Positions 35,216 to 47,387 of a stretch of DNA of 64,000 nucleotides are shown here, in pieces. A program made the translations under genes and the position numbers. Each line of letters starts with the position of its first letter. The stretch's first letter is position 1. The stretch lies in the NCBI GenBank assembly GCA_941918925.1, contig OW799237.1, positions 89,315,015 through 89,379,014 of the forward strand, written 5' to 3'. This stretch comes from Phyto melanocephala (taxonomy: Eukaryota; Arthropoda; Insecta; Diptera; Rhinophoridae). The notes beneath the pieces are model-generated. The model did not search any database, was not told the DNA's origin, and was given only the letters and a program-made list of their open reading frames with translations.

Positions 35216-35471
35216 ATACATATATATAATTCTACTGTATGTGTGTTATTGAGCTTCTTCTAAAAGGTTGGACCGATTGGAATGAATCTTTTTTGTATGC
35301 GTTTGGGTAGCGCCCTTGGGTGGTTTAAATTCACAAATCAGCGCGGCAGATGATGCTGCAGTCGGTATCTAGCTTATTTATCAATACTACAACTATATGC
35401 TTTTCATGCTTTGTTTAATATCCTAATCGCTTGCAATATCATGCAGGACAACATCTGTCGGGTCCGCTAGT
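35216..35471 (+). mobile_element. Short Helentron-like element of another subfamily
   Basis: It begins right after the CTAGT of copy 4 with ATACATATATATAATTCTAC and a GACCGATTGGAATGAA block, and ends ATCTGTCGGGTCCGCTAGT. The CGGGTCCGCTAGT end is a typical Helitron-type terminus. It shares no internal repeats with copies 1-4. Confidence 0.55.
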
Positions 35472-35707
35472 TGTCTATATTTTTTTGCAAAGCACAATAT
35501 CATTTTGAATAATGGCTTATTTTAATTTATAATTATAAATATACGAAAATCAATATTCTTTTTGATTTATATAGCACAGAAATCATATAATAGTCTTTGT
35601 TAAAATTTTATGATAATTTTAACAGAATCAGAATAGAGGCCATAACACTTCACATTCTAAGCAAATATTATGCATCGCATATCTAATGTCTTGTATGATA
35701 ACTTTTT

Positions 35708-35890
35708 TATACCCACCACCAAAAAAATGGTGGGGGTATATTTATTTTGTCATTCCTTTGTAACACATCAAAATATCCATTTTAGACCCTATAAAGTACA
35801 TATATATATTCTAAATCGGAGTTTCATTTTATAACGATCTAGCTATGTCCGCCCGTCTGTCCGTCTGTTAAAAGCACGATAGAAGTAGGA
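35708..35890 (-). repeat. Dispersed repeat D2, truncated copy
   Basis: TTTTTATACCCACCACCAAA with the facing TGGTGGGGGTATA forms the same terminal hairpin as 28.49 kb. GATCTAGCTATGTCC and ATCGGAGTTTCATTT also match that copy in reverse. It breaks off before the retrotransposon relic. Confidence 0.5.
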
Positions 35891-35929
35891 TTTTCGGATT
35901 TTTAAAAATAATGGCTGGAGGTATTTGAT

Positions 35930-36720
35930 AGTCCTAACGAAATTGTGACTGCATTTGCGATGAAGATATCCAAAGCAGATTACCTCCCGACTAGTTAATC
36001 CGCCTGCTCATTACCATAGTGGCACCTATGTGTGGGGACGCAAACTATAGTAACGTTGGTCAGTTGACCAAATCTTTATGATTCTATTCAGCATTGACCG
36101 ACTAATTTAGTATAGACTTGTGTGACAAGAGTGTCGCCTGACTGTAGACAAAAATACTAATATTTATGAATATTCTTGTCTCTTAGTATCTTTAATGCCT
36201 TGTAGGTAGCGAATGTTTCAGCCTGAAATACGCCACATTTATACGGAAGGCGGAAAAAGAACATCTTAGAACAGTCTATATAGATTCTGGTGTTAAAGCT
36301 CCCTATAGGAAAACCCCTTTCCCTCTCACCCCTGTTGTAAATTAGAATTTTAAACATCCTGACATATAGAAGTGACATAATTAGAAGAATTTTTATTTTG
36401 AATAATTTTTACTTTTTGTATGAGTCTTTGCATCCTTTTATGACCAGGCTTGACAACCGGATGAATACGCGTTTTGTAAATCTTCGGCGAATTAAGTGGT
36501 ATAGGGCTACTTGATTGTCTTCTCACAAATGTAATTACCATGCTGTTTGAATAGAAGTTTTTTTATCAAGGTTTACGCCTAAATAACTAAATTCGTACTC
36601 CAATGGTATAATAGTTTCCCTAGAGCATAAATATCTAGTAGAAATGTACTTTCGTGATTTGTTGAGTGAATATAGTTGTCAAATGTAGAACTCAGCTCTT
36701 AAACTTTAAATTTTGTTTAA
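35930..36720 (-). mobile_element. Non-LTR retrotransposon relic (RT end and RNase H)
   Basis: Minus-strand reading gives three signatures in order. Near 36545-36615 is LEYEFSYLGVNLDKKTSI, the '(Y)LG(V)xLD' block at the C-terminal side of reverse transcriptase. Near 36200 is GVFQAETFATYKALKILRD, the QAE motif of the LINE RNase H. At 36017-35999 is GNEQAD, the RNase H 'GNExAD' box. Stops and frameshifts break the frame. A LINE with RNase H points to the I, R1 or LOA groups (inference). Confidence 0.72.
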
Positions 36721-38265
36721 CATTTATTTAAAAAAAAAACGTACGGGCTCTGTTTTTTTATAATTAATTTTTGTACTACTTACTTTTAACGGTTGAATTG
36801 TATAAAAATTTAATTGACAATCACCTAAAAGAATGTGGACTTCTTGACCCAATTTTGTGGCAAACAGTCACTAGTCAGTCATCGACATTGTATGGTCGAT
36901 CGCTCTGGTCTGGTTTAAATAAATAACAACAACTTGTTTTTTTTTATTATTTTTGTTCTCTTTCTTTTTTTTTATCAAAAAATATAGAAAATATTGTTAT
37001 TCAAGTATGCAAAGCTTTAAACCGAAATAAGTCATCAGGTAAACTAATAAAGACCAAAAAGTATGCTGATGTTGTTGTGGCTGCTGCTGCATGTTAATTT
37101 TAAACAGATGCTTTTGATTATATAGCGCACACGTACATAGAAACGTTTTTAACAGAAACATTTCTGTTACATTTAAATTCGAAATTCTTTCTCGTCTCGA
37201 AATTCAACGAGAAAAAAATAAAACAATAAATTAAAAAAAAAGAAAGAGAAATTTCTTTGTTTTTTTCCTAACTCCCACCATCAAGTTATTTACATAAAAA
37301 ATTAAAAAAATTTAACACAATTTCGTTTGAGGCTTTTTGTAAAGCCTTTCAACTGCAGCCAAATTGGAGGTCACTTTTAATTTTTATTTTTATTGAGAGA
37401 CCAACACTAACAATTTTTGTTTTTGGGTTTCTTAAGAAAGAATATGAAGATAAAATTTAAGAAAAGAAATTAAATAAAATAATCTTAGTTACAAAATTTC
37501 TCTTTTGTTAGTGACCTCCTGTTGTAAAGAAAGCGAACGAATGTCGTAAAAGTGCTACAATCAGATTATTTGAAAATTTTATGGCTTTTTATAGAGCTAC
37601 TGTTTTATAACAAAAAAAAAATAATAATAATATATATAAAACTTACAAGCATTTTTGTAAATAATATTATTATTTATATAAATCATGGAAATTTGAAGCT
37701 TATTTAGTCTGAATATAAAAATATTATTTTTAATTTAAGTTTAGATTGGGTTCAACTACAATATATTCTGAAATAAAAAGGTTTGTTGTTCACATGAGAT
37801 TTTTATTACTTTCGATTAGGAGGTGAGAATAGTTAATTGAAAAGAGTATGATTTATCAGTGTTCATTTATTAAATACATTTGAAAAGCCTTCTGCGGCTA
37901 GTGTCAGTTTTTACTAATTAGAGAATTTTGTAAAACTACTTATAAGCTTTTTTCATCAAATTAATAAATATGAATTATTGTTAAAAATATACATAAATTA
38001 TTCGTTTAAAAACTTTTTCATATTCTTAAATCGCGTGGTCTGTATATGACAAATGTCCAAGACTTTGCCTTACAACTCGTATTAACAAAATGGTTGCAAA
38101 TTTAAATACGGCTCTCTTATAGGTGAACCCTGTATATAGATTATGCAGGCCAACACTCAATTTGCTTCTTTGAATTTATCAACTGATTCTAGTTAATTTG
38201 GGTGCGCTGAATTCAAATCTGTAATCAGTTTGTCTCTATCAGCTCTAGTTTTCATAATATAGCTT
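36721..38265. other. AT-rich DNA, no gene seen
   Basis: Long A/T tracts with no supported coding frame. It would be intron 1 of the Spaetzle gene if the exon at 29698 is correct. Confidence 0.4.
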
Positions 38266-39184
38266 TTTTATACCCTCCACTGTAAGTGAGGAGGGAATAT
38301 ATCAGATTGTCATTCCGTTTTTTCCGAAAATATTATTTTTTGTGTAATTGGGAATTTTATTTGTGTAATATTATTCAGAACGTTATTTTTTCTTTTTGCA
38401 CTCCAATTTCATATCGGAAGTTAGTTGCTTGTAAGAAGTGGTTTATTGCAGTTGGCAAAGTTTATTAAAAAGTGTTGATCTAAAAAGAAATGACTTCCAA
38501 TAGAAGATGTTGTATAAATAACGCTTTGTCGGGCTGTGTTATCTGTGTTCAGCTTTTTTGGTACAAGCAATTTTGTTTGAAATTTTTTATGATCATTTTG
38601 CAAAAATGTTTTGGGCACCAGCAAAATAACAAATAAAAAAAATGAGTTGAAAGTACTAGAAAACAGTTCTTTACTACTTACAATTTGTCATCTAAACCCA
38701 TTATTTTAACACGGCGGTGTCATTGAAGGCAAGAACTTACCACGCTCGCTTACAAATATGGACTCGTATAAGTACTTATAAATAGATACTAAAATAAGCA
38801 CATACTTTTTTTATCAATAAATAAGAAGTTGATTTAAAAACCTAAGGACCTAGTCAAATGTCAAAATTAATTATTTATTTATATAATTACTAAGTGCAAG
38901 AGCTTGACCAGAGAATGTAGTTAACTGTGAAAAAGGCATCTACCAAGATGGTGTCTTAAATAAAATGGCGGATATATGGGTCAAATATAGTAATTACAGC
39001 TAATTCCTTAATATTGGTATCAAATGAAAGAGCTTGAATAGTTTAGTACAGTTAACTATTTATGTAAAATTTTAATATCGAAGACGGTTTCAGCAATAAC
39101 AAAACAAAATGGTGTTTAAAATTAAATCTGAATTTTAGCCTACTCTGCGCTGTGGTCTTTATAATTGTGTATAAAGACCAGCGT
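38266..39184 (+). repeat. Dispersed repeat D1, rearranged copy
   Basis: TTTTTATACCCTCCACTGTAAGTG and GTCATTCCGTTTT open it. At 38900-39120 are subunits with GGTATCAAATGAAAGAGCTTGA and AAAATGGCG, as at 2.53-2.64 kb. Near the end a sharp hairpin (GGTCTTTATA, 6-base loop, TATAAAGACC) lies at 39154-39179. The middle (38420-38840) does not match other copies. Confidence 0.4.
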
Positions 39185-39593
39185 TGTCAACTCGGTGATT
39201 TAAGTGCTTAAGTCAGTGCTAGACGCGTTTTTTTTTATTTATAGTGATTTTTTTTCTGGTGACATCGAGTACTATATATTGAATTGATTTTTTTGTAATT
39301 GAAAATAATTTTCGTAAAAAACCAAAAATTCGTCACAACAATTGCACTCAGCTGTTTTCTTGACTGTCAATTGAAACATTCGATGGAAAGGGAATATCAA
39401 AAGCAAATTCGCATCAAGTTCTTAAAGTATGAGTGTATTAGTAAAAAAGTGTGAGTGTATTGAAACTTGACACACAAAACTTGATCATGTAACCTCTGTG
39501 TAAGAGTAATTTCATATACAAAACTAAATAAATATTTACTAATTTTAAAATGATATTAAGTTTAAAGTATAGAAAATATATTAAGGCCATTTT

Positions 39594-39791
39594 TACAACT
39601 TGCCGTTAGTTAAAGGCAGGATTTTGTCGGACCCATAAATGACTTTGCATTATAGAGACTTCATTTTTTATTTTTTGATCTATTAAATAGTGTTATTGTT
39701 AACAATAATTATAATAGAAAATGGAAGTTGTAATAATGCTAAGCTATTTATAGGGCACAGAAAATCCTACCTTTAACTAAAGGCAAGTTGT
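39594..39791. mobile_element. MITE, 198 bp
   Basis: ACAACTTGCCGTTAGTTAAA at the left faces TTTAACTAAAGGCAAGTTGT at the right; the inverted repeats extend about 32 bp (AGGCAGGATTTT against AAAATCCTACCT). The interior is A/T-rich and also partly palindromic. No coding capacity. Confidence 0.75.
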
Positions 39792-40613
39792 AATAATATC
39801 CCTAAGACTTTTATTTAGGAAAATGATAACGATTGATGGTATATAATGTTTCTGTTATTATAGTTTTAAGTTAGCAACTATTTAAAAATAAGTTATGAGT
39901 GGTTAATATATTTTGCATTATTTATTGTAATTTAATTCCGATGCTCGTTTCTTGATTTCTGTATGGCTTATGAGACATAAAGAACATACTTTTTATAAAA
40001 TTAAATTTTCACAGGAAATTATTTTAGTTAATTTTAGTAAGTTTCTCTTGAAAATACTTAAGGTATTGTCTAACGATAAAAAGTATCTCCCTATTGAATT
40101 TTAGGTCTATTAAGTTCACTTAGATAGACAGACTGACAGACAAAAATTCTAATTAGTGATATTTTGTATTCTAAATTATCGTGCTTATATTTTAAAAGTG
40201 AAAGTAAATTCAAGTTTTTAAACAAAATTATTTCTAATTTATCTTCTTTAGGGGAATCTGTTAATGATTGTTATAAAAGGTCTGCTATTAATTGCTTGAC
40301 AATAGCAAACATATATCAGGGGAAAATATTTACAGTCGCTTGATATGTTTCATTAGTAAAAGATTTCTGTTAAGTAAATTTATTTAAGAAACTTTCGCTA
40401 GTTATTATACATATGTATGTATGTTTGTTTGTAAGTTATTCATTGTAAGAATGATTAATGATTACGATTGTTAGGTATTGAAATGACACTGTATTTTCTC
40501 GATAAATGTTAACGCAAATAATAATAAAGAAAACAAATTTCTATGATTTAATAAAGCGTTCACACAATTTGTTGAGTTAATTTGCTGAGTATAAGTTACA
40601 TATATATATTTTA

Positions 40614-40727
40614 TGTATGTATGTATGTAGGTACGTACGTATGTATGTATGTATGTATGTATGTATGTATGTATGTATGTATGTATGTATGTATGTATGT
40701 ATGTATGTATGTATGTATGTATGTATG

Positions 40728-40761
<34 letters not shown>

Positions 40762-40772
40762 TGTATGTATGC
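40614..40772. repeat. (ATGT)n microsatellite
   Basis: About 40 tetranucleotide units with few interruptions (GTAGGTACGTACGT at the start, one ATATATG in the middle). All long reading frames here translate to Tyr-Val-Cys-Met or His-Thr-Tyr-Ile repeats and are artefacts. Confidence 0.97.
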
Positions 40773-40943
40773 ATGTGTTTGATTATTATTTTCAAAATAC
40801 TAAACCAAATATAAATTTTTTTAATGCATTTTTAACCCCATTACTCCTTCGTAAGCGCAATGTTCTTAACGATTTTTCTAATCACATAATAAAGTATTTA
40901 AGATTGTTGGAACTCAACAAATTTTCACATTGAATTATTACAG

Positions 40944-43900
40944 AAAATACTGTCATTTCTTCTGCTCTCTGTACTGGTGACGTCGCAAGGTCAAAATGAT
41001 TATGGAGAAGAGCCACCCGAGGGATATTATGCCTTTGTAGAATCACCTAATGCCATACCACCTAAAGTGAGACCACCACCATATACTCACGTCAATGCCG
41101 ATTGTAAAAATGTAGCAAATGGTAAAAAATCAGCCGTCTCCGTTAATAATCTTTGCGGTGATTTGAACAAGGGTCAAATACCCAAGAATCCTCTAAGACA
41201 AAATGTTTTAGGAGAGCCTTATCCTTTGTAAGTAAATTTTTAATGGTTTTATTTAATTTAATTTAAATTATTTTTCCTTTTTTATAATTTTAGTGAACTA
41301 ATACGTAATCACACTTTGAAGTTTCTGTCGAAAACATTGCCAGTTTTAAAAGCAGATGACACTTTACCTAAAGTGACACAAATTATACACGATGATCCTG
41401 TGGAACCTGTAGACAATAATAATATTGATCGCCATTATTCCGGCAGATCGAAAAGAGAAGCTATTAGTTCTAAAGCACAAGCCAAAACAGAGTCTCATAA
41501 TTTTGGTTATTTTGATCCTGCCATTGATGAGGAAGAACTTTTTTCGCGAAAGCAACAAAAAGAAGCCGAAGAACGTAAACCACGTAAATTTTGTGATGGT
41601 GGTGGATTGTAAGTATTGTTGTTCAAATTATTTAAATATATGTATGTATGTATATACATGTATGTAGTTATTTTTAATAAATTAAGAAGGGGGCGTTTGA
41701 TTATTTTGATTAGAAATTAATATTTTTTAAATAAATTGTTTCCCAAAAGATCAACAAATTGCACACTAACTCGGTGAAACTAGATCTTACAGCCTCATTT
41801 AAAAATAGTATCATAGAACGCTTAAAGCTGTGTATCAGTTCCACACAACTAGATCCAGTAATTTCAAACAAAAATCATTAGCAGCACTGCCTATTTAAAG
41901 TAAATATTTAAAAAGGGGTTTCTAATTAGGGCGGGTTCATGTGGAGGGTATGTTGATTTGGCGGCGCCTGTCACTACGTGTTCTAAATTGCCATGTTGAA
42001 GTGTACTTGACCCTCCAACTGACCTTAGATCTCAAAGTTAATGTTTAGTCGCTGAATAAATCTTATCCTATAAGACACATCTTTAGTGACGAAGACATTT
42101 CCATGTATATGTCAACCACGACTGTAAAAATAAAAACTTTTGAAAGTTTTTTAATATAAGTTTATTGATAAAAAAACACTCAAATTTTAATATGCGCAGG
42201 TATTAACAGCTTATGAAATTATTTTAAGAGCAATAATATGAGTTTAATCTGATTATCTCTTTGACTTATTTTAAAGAATTGCAATCAACTATTTTTTTTT
42301 AGCGACTAAATTGTAAAAATAAATTGTAATTGTAAAAATGCTTTAAAATTAACAAGATTCATAAGAGAAAAGATGGGTCCAATTAGCGGTATTTTTTTTT
42401 ATTATCCTTGGATGTTATTTTAATGTCACGTACGTAGTGCAAAAACATTATTTGTCTCCGTCATTCGTATTTGAACAGTCGCAAGAGGACCTAATTTATA
42501 ATTTAACTTTTTTTCTCAACACAATATAAATTTTTATTGCTCTTATTTGACCTTTATTTTATAAAATTTTTTATTGATTTTTCAAGCTCGAGGTCTTTAT
42601 AAATATTTGTTGATTTATTTATTATTCAATATTTCGGTACTCCTTTGTGTAGCATCTTCAGGAAAGAAATTGTGTGTTTTTACAAAATTTTAGAAAATTA
42701 TATAAAATTTTATAATATTTATAAAGACCTCGAGCTTGAAAAATCAATTAAAAATTTTACAATATAAATTTTATTACCTAAGAATACTATTAGAGAAAAA
42801 TCTGTCACGTACGATATGTCACGAACGATATTAAATTGAATTTATTATAAAGTCATTTAAAGATTGTTTTCAATTAAGTATGATGGATTTTCAATGAAAA
42901 ATACTTGGTTTAGTATAAGAAATTAAAAAAAGAAAACCCTCCAAAGATTCGCAGATTTTTTCATATTTTCATATATATACCCCAAAATTACTTCTGTTTT
43001 ATGTCATGTACGATATATTCATATTTTTCTGGATATTTTAGACAACTATGATTAATATTTTTTAAATAAAGTACCCTTTGAATGGAACACAAAGATCTAA
43101 TTTTGTTTCAGTTACTCTTATTTTTGCAAAAATTACTGCACTTTATAGGAGTACAAATGTCACGTACGATGACATGGAAATGCCCATATGTCATAACTCC
43201 AGGTCATAAAGGACTTACCAGATGACGACGCTTTCACAGAAATTACTATGTGGTGCGAGTTTTATATCCACCATCAACAGTGATCACCATAACTCAACAA
43301 CTAATTTTCTTTGACACGTATTTAAAGATACCGTCCTAAACGTTAAGTAATTCTAACAGAACGAACCTACGCCAATAAACCATGCCTTCAAAATCATCAT
43401 AAGCCGGGCCAAAGTTCAAATCGAACCTCTCTATATAGTCAATGTATCAAAAATTGTACCTCTTACACCCAGTTTGTTTAATCCAATACAACCTCAAACT
43501 GGCCTAGTTGGAAAATCCTTTCCAAGTTTTTTAGAATATGCATACTTGTCAAACTAATGCAATATGTCGTGTGTTGCTTTAACTTCTCTGAGTCGACGTA
43601 GTATTTACACCGAGATAACAGTATCGGTTATGAGTACCACAATTTTTGTCAATCATATGGTTCAGTTTTGACAATAGAATTTTATGGCTGTAACTATAGA
43701 ATTTCGTTTCGGAATATCAATATAAGTCATCACTATGATGCCATGATTCTTGCAATCGAAATTTTGAACGTCTTTTTTCTTGAAGCACTGAGAAAACAGA
43801 ATCGGTTGTGAGTACCAGAATTTTTGCCAACCGTATTGTTTGATTGTGATCGTAGAATTCTATGGCTGTATCTACAAAATTTTGTTTCAGAATATCAATA

Positions 43901-44715
43901 TTCTGTCAGAACTAAGAAATTATAATTCTTGCAATAGAAAACTTTTTAACCACAAAAAAAATTTCGATTGCAAGAACTAAACCATTCGATTGGTAAAGAA
44001 TTTTATCGTCTCCTTTTTTTGGTATTTACTAATTTTCCGTACATTTTTTTATAAGTTTGTTTTACATTTTTCTATTTCCAGATTTTGTAGCATCTACAAG
44101 GCGATACAAGGTGAAACAACGACTCCACATGCAGCTCCGCTAACTGCTGAACGACGTGAAGAAAATGGTCCCATACGCTACGAAGGACCACCTACGCCCT
44201 GTCCAGCTAAAGTAGAATATGCCACACCAGTTTTTGGTAAAAACTATCAAGGTTCCTGGCGTTACGTTGTACAAATACCCTACGAAGGTTATTTCACCCA
44301 GACGGTCGAGGTGACACGTTGCATACAAGCACGTTGTCATTATTTAGATGGTGGTTGTTTGTCTTCTCCCCGCTGGGTCAGTCTCTTGGTTGCGGAAATC
44401 TTTTATCCAAATGCCGAAGACACGGTACCACTGCAGTCATCCACAACAACACCAGCACCCTCAGTGCAAGATTTCCAAGCTTATCAACAATATTTGCAAA
44501 AACGTGCCGGTGTAGCCACTGCCTCCGATGGCACCAATCACGGCGGTCCCAATAATTCGGGCGATTTTAGTCAACACTGTGATGGCCACGATGAGATTGG
44601 TTGTTTCCAAGTGCGCTTATATTATGATTGGTTCCTTATACCCGGCTCCTGTAAATGTTGGCGTCCTGATTACTTTGCCAAATATGTGCGCAGAAAGTCG
44701 GTAGCTGATTTGTAA
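40944..44715 (+). CDS. spz6: Spaetzle-family secreted ligand, probably spz6
   Basis: Exons 40944-41227, 41294-41608 and 44082-44715 (stop 44713-44715) join in phase; the start codon exon is upstream (candidate 29698-29718). Spaetzle proteins are secreted precursors cut to release a cystine-knot ligand for Toll-family receptors. The first exon gives a hydrophobic signal-peptide core (ILSFLLLSVLVTS). A dibasic cleavage site RSKR is coded at 41445-41456. The C-terminal domain shows TPCPAKVEYATPVFG, GSWRYVVQIPYEG, CIQARCHYLDGGC, then after a Thr/Gln-rich insert CDGHDEIGCFQVRLYYDWF and CKCWRP, which follows the Spaetzle cysteine pattern. Choice of spz6 over spz3-5 is from recalled sequence and presumed location on arm 2R; treat it as probable. 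Confidence 0.85.
42095..43186. mobile_element. Possible TIR element with nested palindrome, Spaetzle intron
   Basis: GACATTTCCATG at 42098 faces CATGGAAATGCCC at 43170, giving short inverted ends. Inside, TCACGTACG/CGTACGTGAC motifs recur (about 42427, 42806, 43158). An inverted repeat of about 45 bp occupies 42562-42607 and 42714-42759 (TTCAAGCTCGAGGTCTTTAT and its complement). Limits and class are uncertain. Confidence 0.4.
43612..43950. repeat. Diverged tandem duplication in Spaetzle intron
   Basis: Two direct units of about 175 bp, starting at about 43612 and 43788, share GAGATAACAGTATCGGTTAT / GAGAAAACAGAATCGGTTGT, then AATTTTTG(T/C)CAA, ATTCTATGGCTGTA and CAGAATATCAATAT-type blocks. 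Non-coding. Confidence 0.6.
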
Positions 44716-45612
44716 GGAGTTGATAAACAAAAGAAACTTTTACCAAAAGATTTATTTGGTTCTATTGTTTTATTAAACTGCCAATTCCTTGCTTATTATT
44801 ATTTTTTTTTAATAATTTTTAATATATATTTCTTTTAGTTTTAGAGTGCTTAAGTTTAAGTTTTTCTTTTATGAAATTTGCATTCTTAGAATCCGTTTAA
44901 ATGCTATTTACGAAAGTATGGGATTCTTAAGAGTCTAAATTTCGTTGATTTTCCTTAACATTTATCGAAGAGTAAATCATTTAATTCTAACTTAATCTTA
45001 AAATTATTATTAAAACACATATTTAATACCTATACTTATTATCAAATTGTTTTCTTCTTTAAGTAAATACATTAAAACGTTTTTAGTCTAAAAACATCTT
45101 TAATGGATTCACAAGGTATAATATCATATTGTCGTAATGTTTTAAAATTTTGCATGATTAAAGAAACGTTGTTCAATTTCGAACAAAAAAACCGGATTCG
45201 CTCAACAACAAATTCTCCTTTTTTTGACAATAACAATACTCTTAATCAACCGTGTCATTTAAAATCATTGTAACAATGAGAAATCATATCAAACCTTGTG
45301 AATCCCCCATTTCATAGTTTTCCCACAAATTCAAACTTAAATCTAAAAATCGTAAAAGTAAAGAAATATCATATATGAATATCAAATTATGACTAGTTTT
45401 ATTTTTCATTTTTATATTGAATTTTGAACTTTCCTTAATGACTGATTTTAGCATTCTTTTAAGTTTAATATTATTTTATAAACATAAGGAAATGGTTTAT
45501 AATATATATAAGTATATAAGTATATATTGCAATGACCTAAATAAATAAGATAAGAATTTGAAATAAATTTTTTATATTGTAAACTATTTTCAATGTTAAT
45601 GTATACTATTTG
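44716..45612. other. Spaetzle 3' flank
   Basis: Probable 3' UTR followed by A/T-rich intergenic DNA; AATAAATAAG near 45,540 is one candidate poly(A) signal. No gene. Confidence 0.4.
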
Positions 45613-46287
45613 AAGGCATATTCATACAGGTACATATATATATGTAACGGCGAATTAATACAACAAACCAACTTTTTAGAGAATATTTTCTGTCATAGCC
45701 AACTCGTATAACAGGGATGGAAAACTTATTGTGATGTGTTTAATTTAATAAAATTTCACTAAAAAAAGGATATACTTATATTTGTGAAGGACATTATAAA
45801 TGGTGCAAAAACAACAAATATGCATAAATTTGATAAGTACACTTTAGTTAATTTTTAATACTGAAACCAAAATCTCATTTTCCATCTTTGCTTTGATAAA
45901 TGAAATCAAGACGAAATTAACAAATTTTGATAAAATGCCTCCCCATCAGCTGGGCTCATAATTTCACCTGTGTGAATTCGCCTTGGATACAACGAAGCAA
46001 ATTTTTAGGGAATATTTTCTGTCAAGGCCAACTCGTATATCAGGGTTGGAAAAGTTGTCTTGATATGTTTAATTTAGTAAAATTTGATTAAAAGAAGGAT
46101 ATATATTTTTAAAACGTATTAGAAATTGTACAAAAGCAACAAATATGCATAAATTTGTTTAATACCGAAATGAAAATCTCATTTTCCATCCCAGCAATAA
46201 TAAATAAAATCTAGGCGAATTCAACAAATTTTGACAAAATGCCTCCCAATCAGCTGGGCTGGTAATTTCACCTGTATGAATTCGCCT
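45613..46287. mobile_element. TIR element with internal tandem duplication
   Basis: AAGGCATATTCATACAGGTA at the left faces ACCTGTATGAATTCGCCTT at the right, inverted repeats of about 19 bp with two mismatches. The body is two direct copies of a unit of about 300-330 bp (about 45650-45984 and 45985-46287). They share AATATTTTCTGTCA, CCAACTCGTATA, TATGCATAAATTTG and the end CAGCTGGGCT...AATTTCACCTGT. No protein. Confidence 0.62.
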
Positions 46288-47387
46288 TGATCTATTTGAT
46301 GTAAAAACTGTTTAGGTTCAACTTAAGGCAAATCCGTTAGCTGATTATTTTTTTCTTCAATTATTTTACTCTACAGCTGCCAAAGTCCAAAGATAAAAAA
46401 CAATTCTCTCTTTTCTCTTATTTAGTTCAAATCATGGTGTAATTACATAAGGTGATAACGTAAAGGAGAGCGATTTTCGGCTCTCTTTTTTTATGTATGG
46501 AGTTTGACAATTTCCGGAGTTGAAATCATTTTTTTAATATGTAGTTTGACATACTCCAGAACACAAAAAAATTGTCAGCTGGACTGGCACCGCCACCTTG
46601 TATAAGTGTACCCTGGTTCAAATGTCAAACTTGATATAAATATTGAAAATTTTCTCTTCGAACTGTGATTACATTATAAATATATATGTATGTATGCCTT
46701 TCTTTGTTTAAATTTTAAACAAAATATTTTTGTGAATTTTTCGAATTTAATGCAACGTTTCCATTTTCTACTTAAACCTGTACACTAAAAAATATTTTAG
46801 GAAGGAATTTTGGTGTTTGGCATAGTTAAGGAATTCATATAGAAATAGAGTTTATTTGGTTTTGTCATTGGCGTAACTAAAAATTTTTTTCTAGGGGTGA
46901 CAGAAGTTTAAATTTTTTTTTTTTTGCAAAATCATAAACTGAGTTAATTTTATATGGATATTAAATTTAAATAGTCATTTTTTTTTTCTTAAATTTTAAG
47001 GGGCAAAAACAACGCCTTTCCCCTTTATAGAATGGTCTAGTTACGCCCATAAAAATATTTGACCACTAAAATGTTTTAAGTTCTGCCGTAATAAAAAAGT
47101 TTTTTTTTTCCTTAAATGTCAAACAAACTTGAGAAACAAAGTTTTATTAACAGATAGATGCAGTTTTTTACAGTCAAAAGGTTTTAAAATTGAAATATAC
47201 ATAGTTTTTAAAAGAAGAACCTTAATAATCTTTATACTTAGAATTAAGCAACTACTAAATTTGCCCCCGGTGAAAAGACTGAATAAAGCGAAAGCAGCAT
47301 TTTGACGACTGCAGCCAATGTGAATATGAATTCAAGCTCACAATGTTCAACACATGTGTAAAGTACGCGGTACGGTAGTGAAACCTT

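Noticed and set aside
40577..40933. Several long reading frames in the (ATGT)n tract on both strands
   Set aside because: They translate to simple Tyr-Val-Cys-Met or His-Thr-Tyr-Ile repeats of a microsatellite and have no gene structure.
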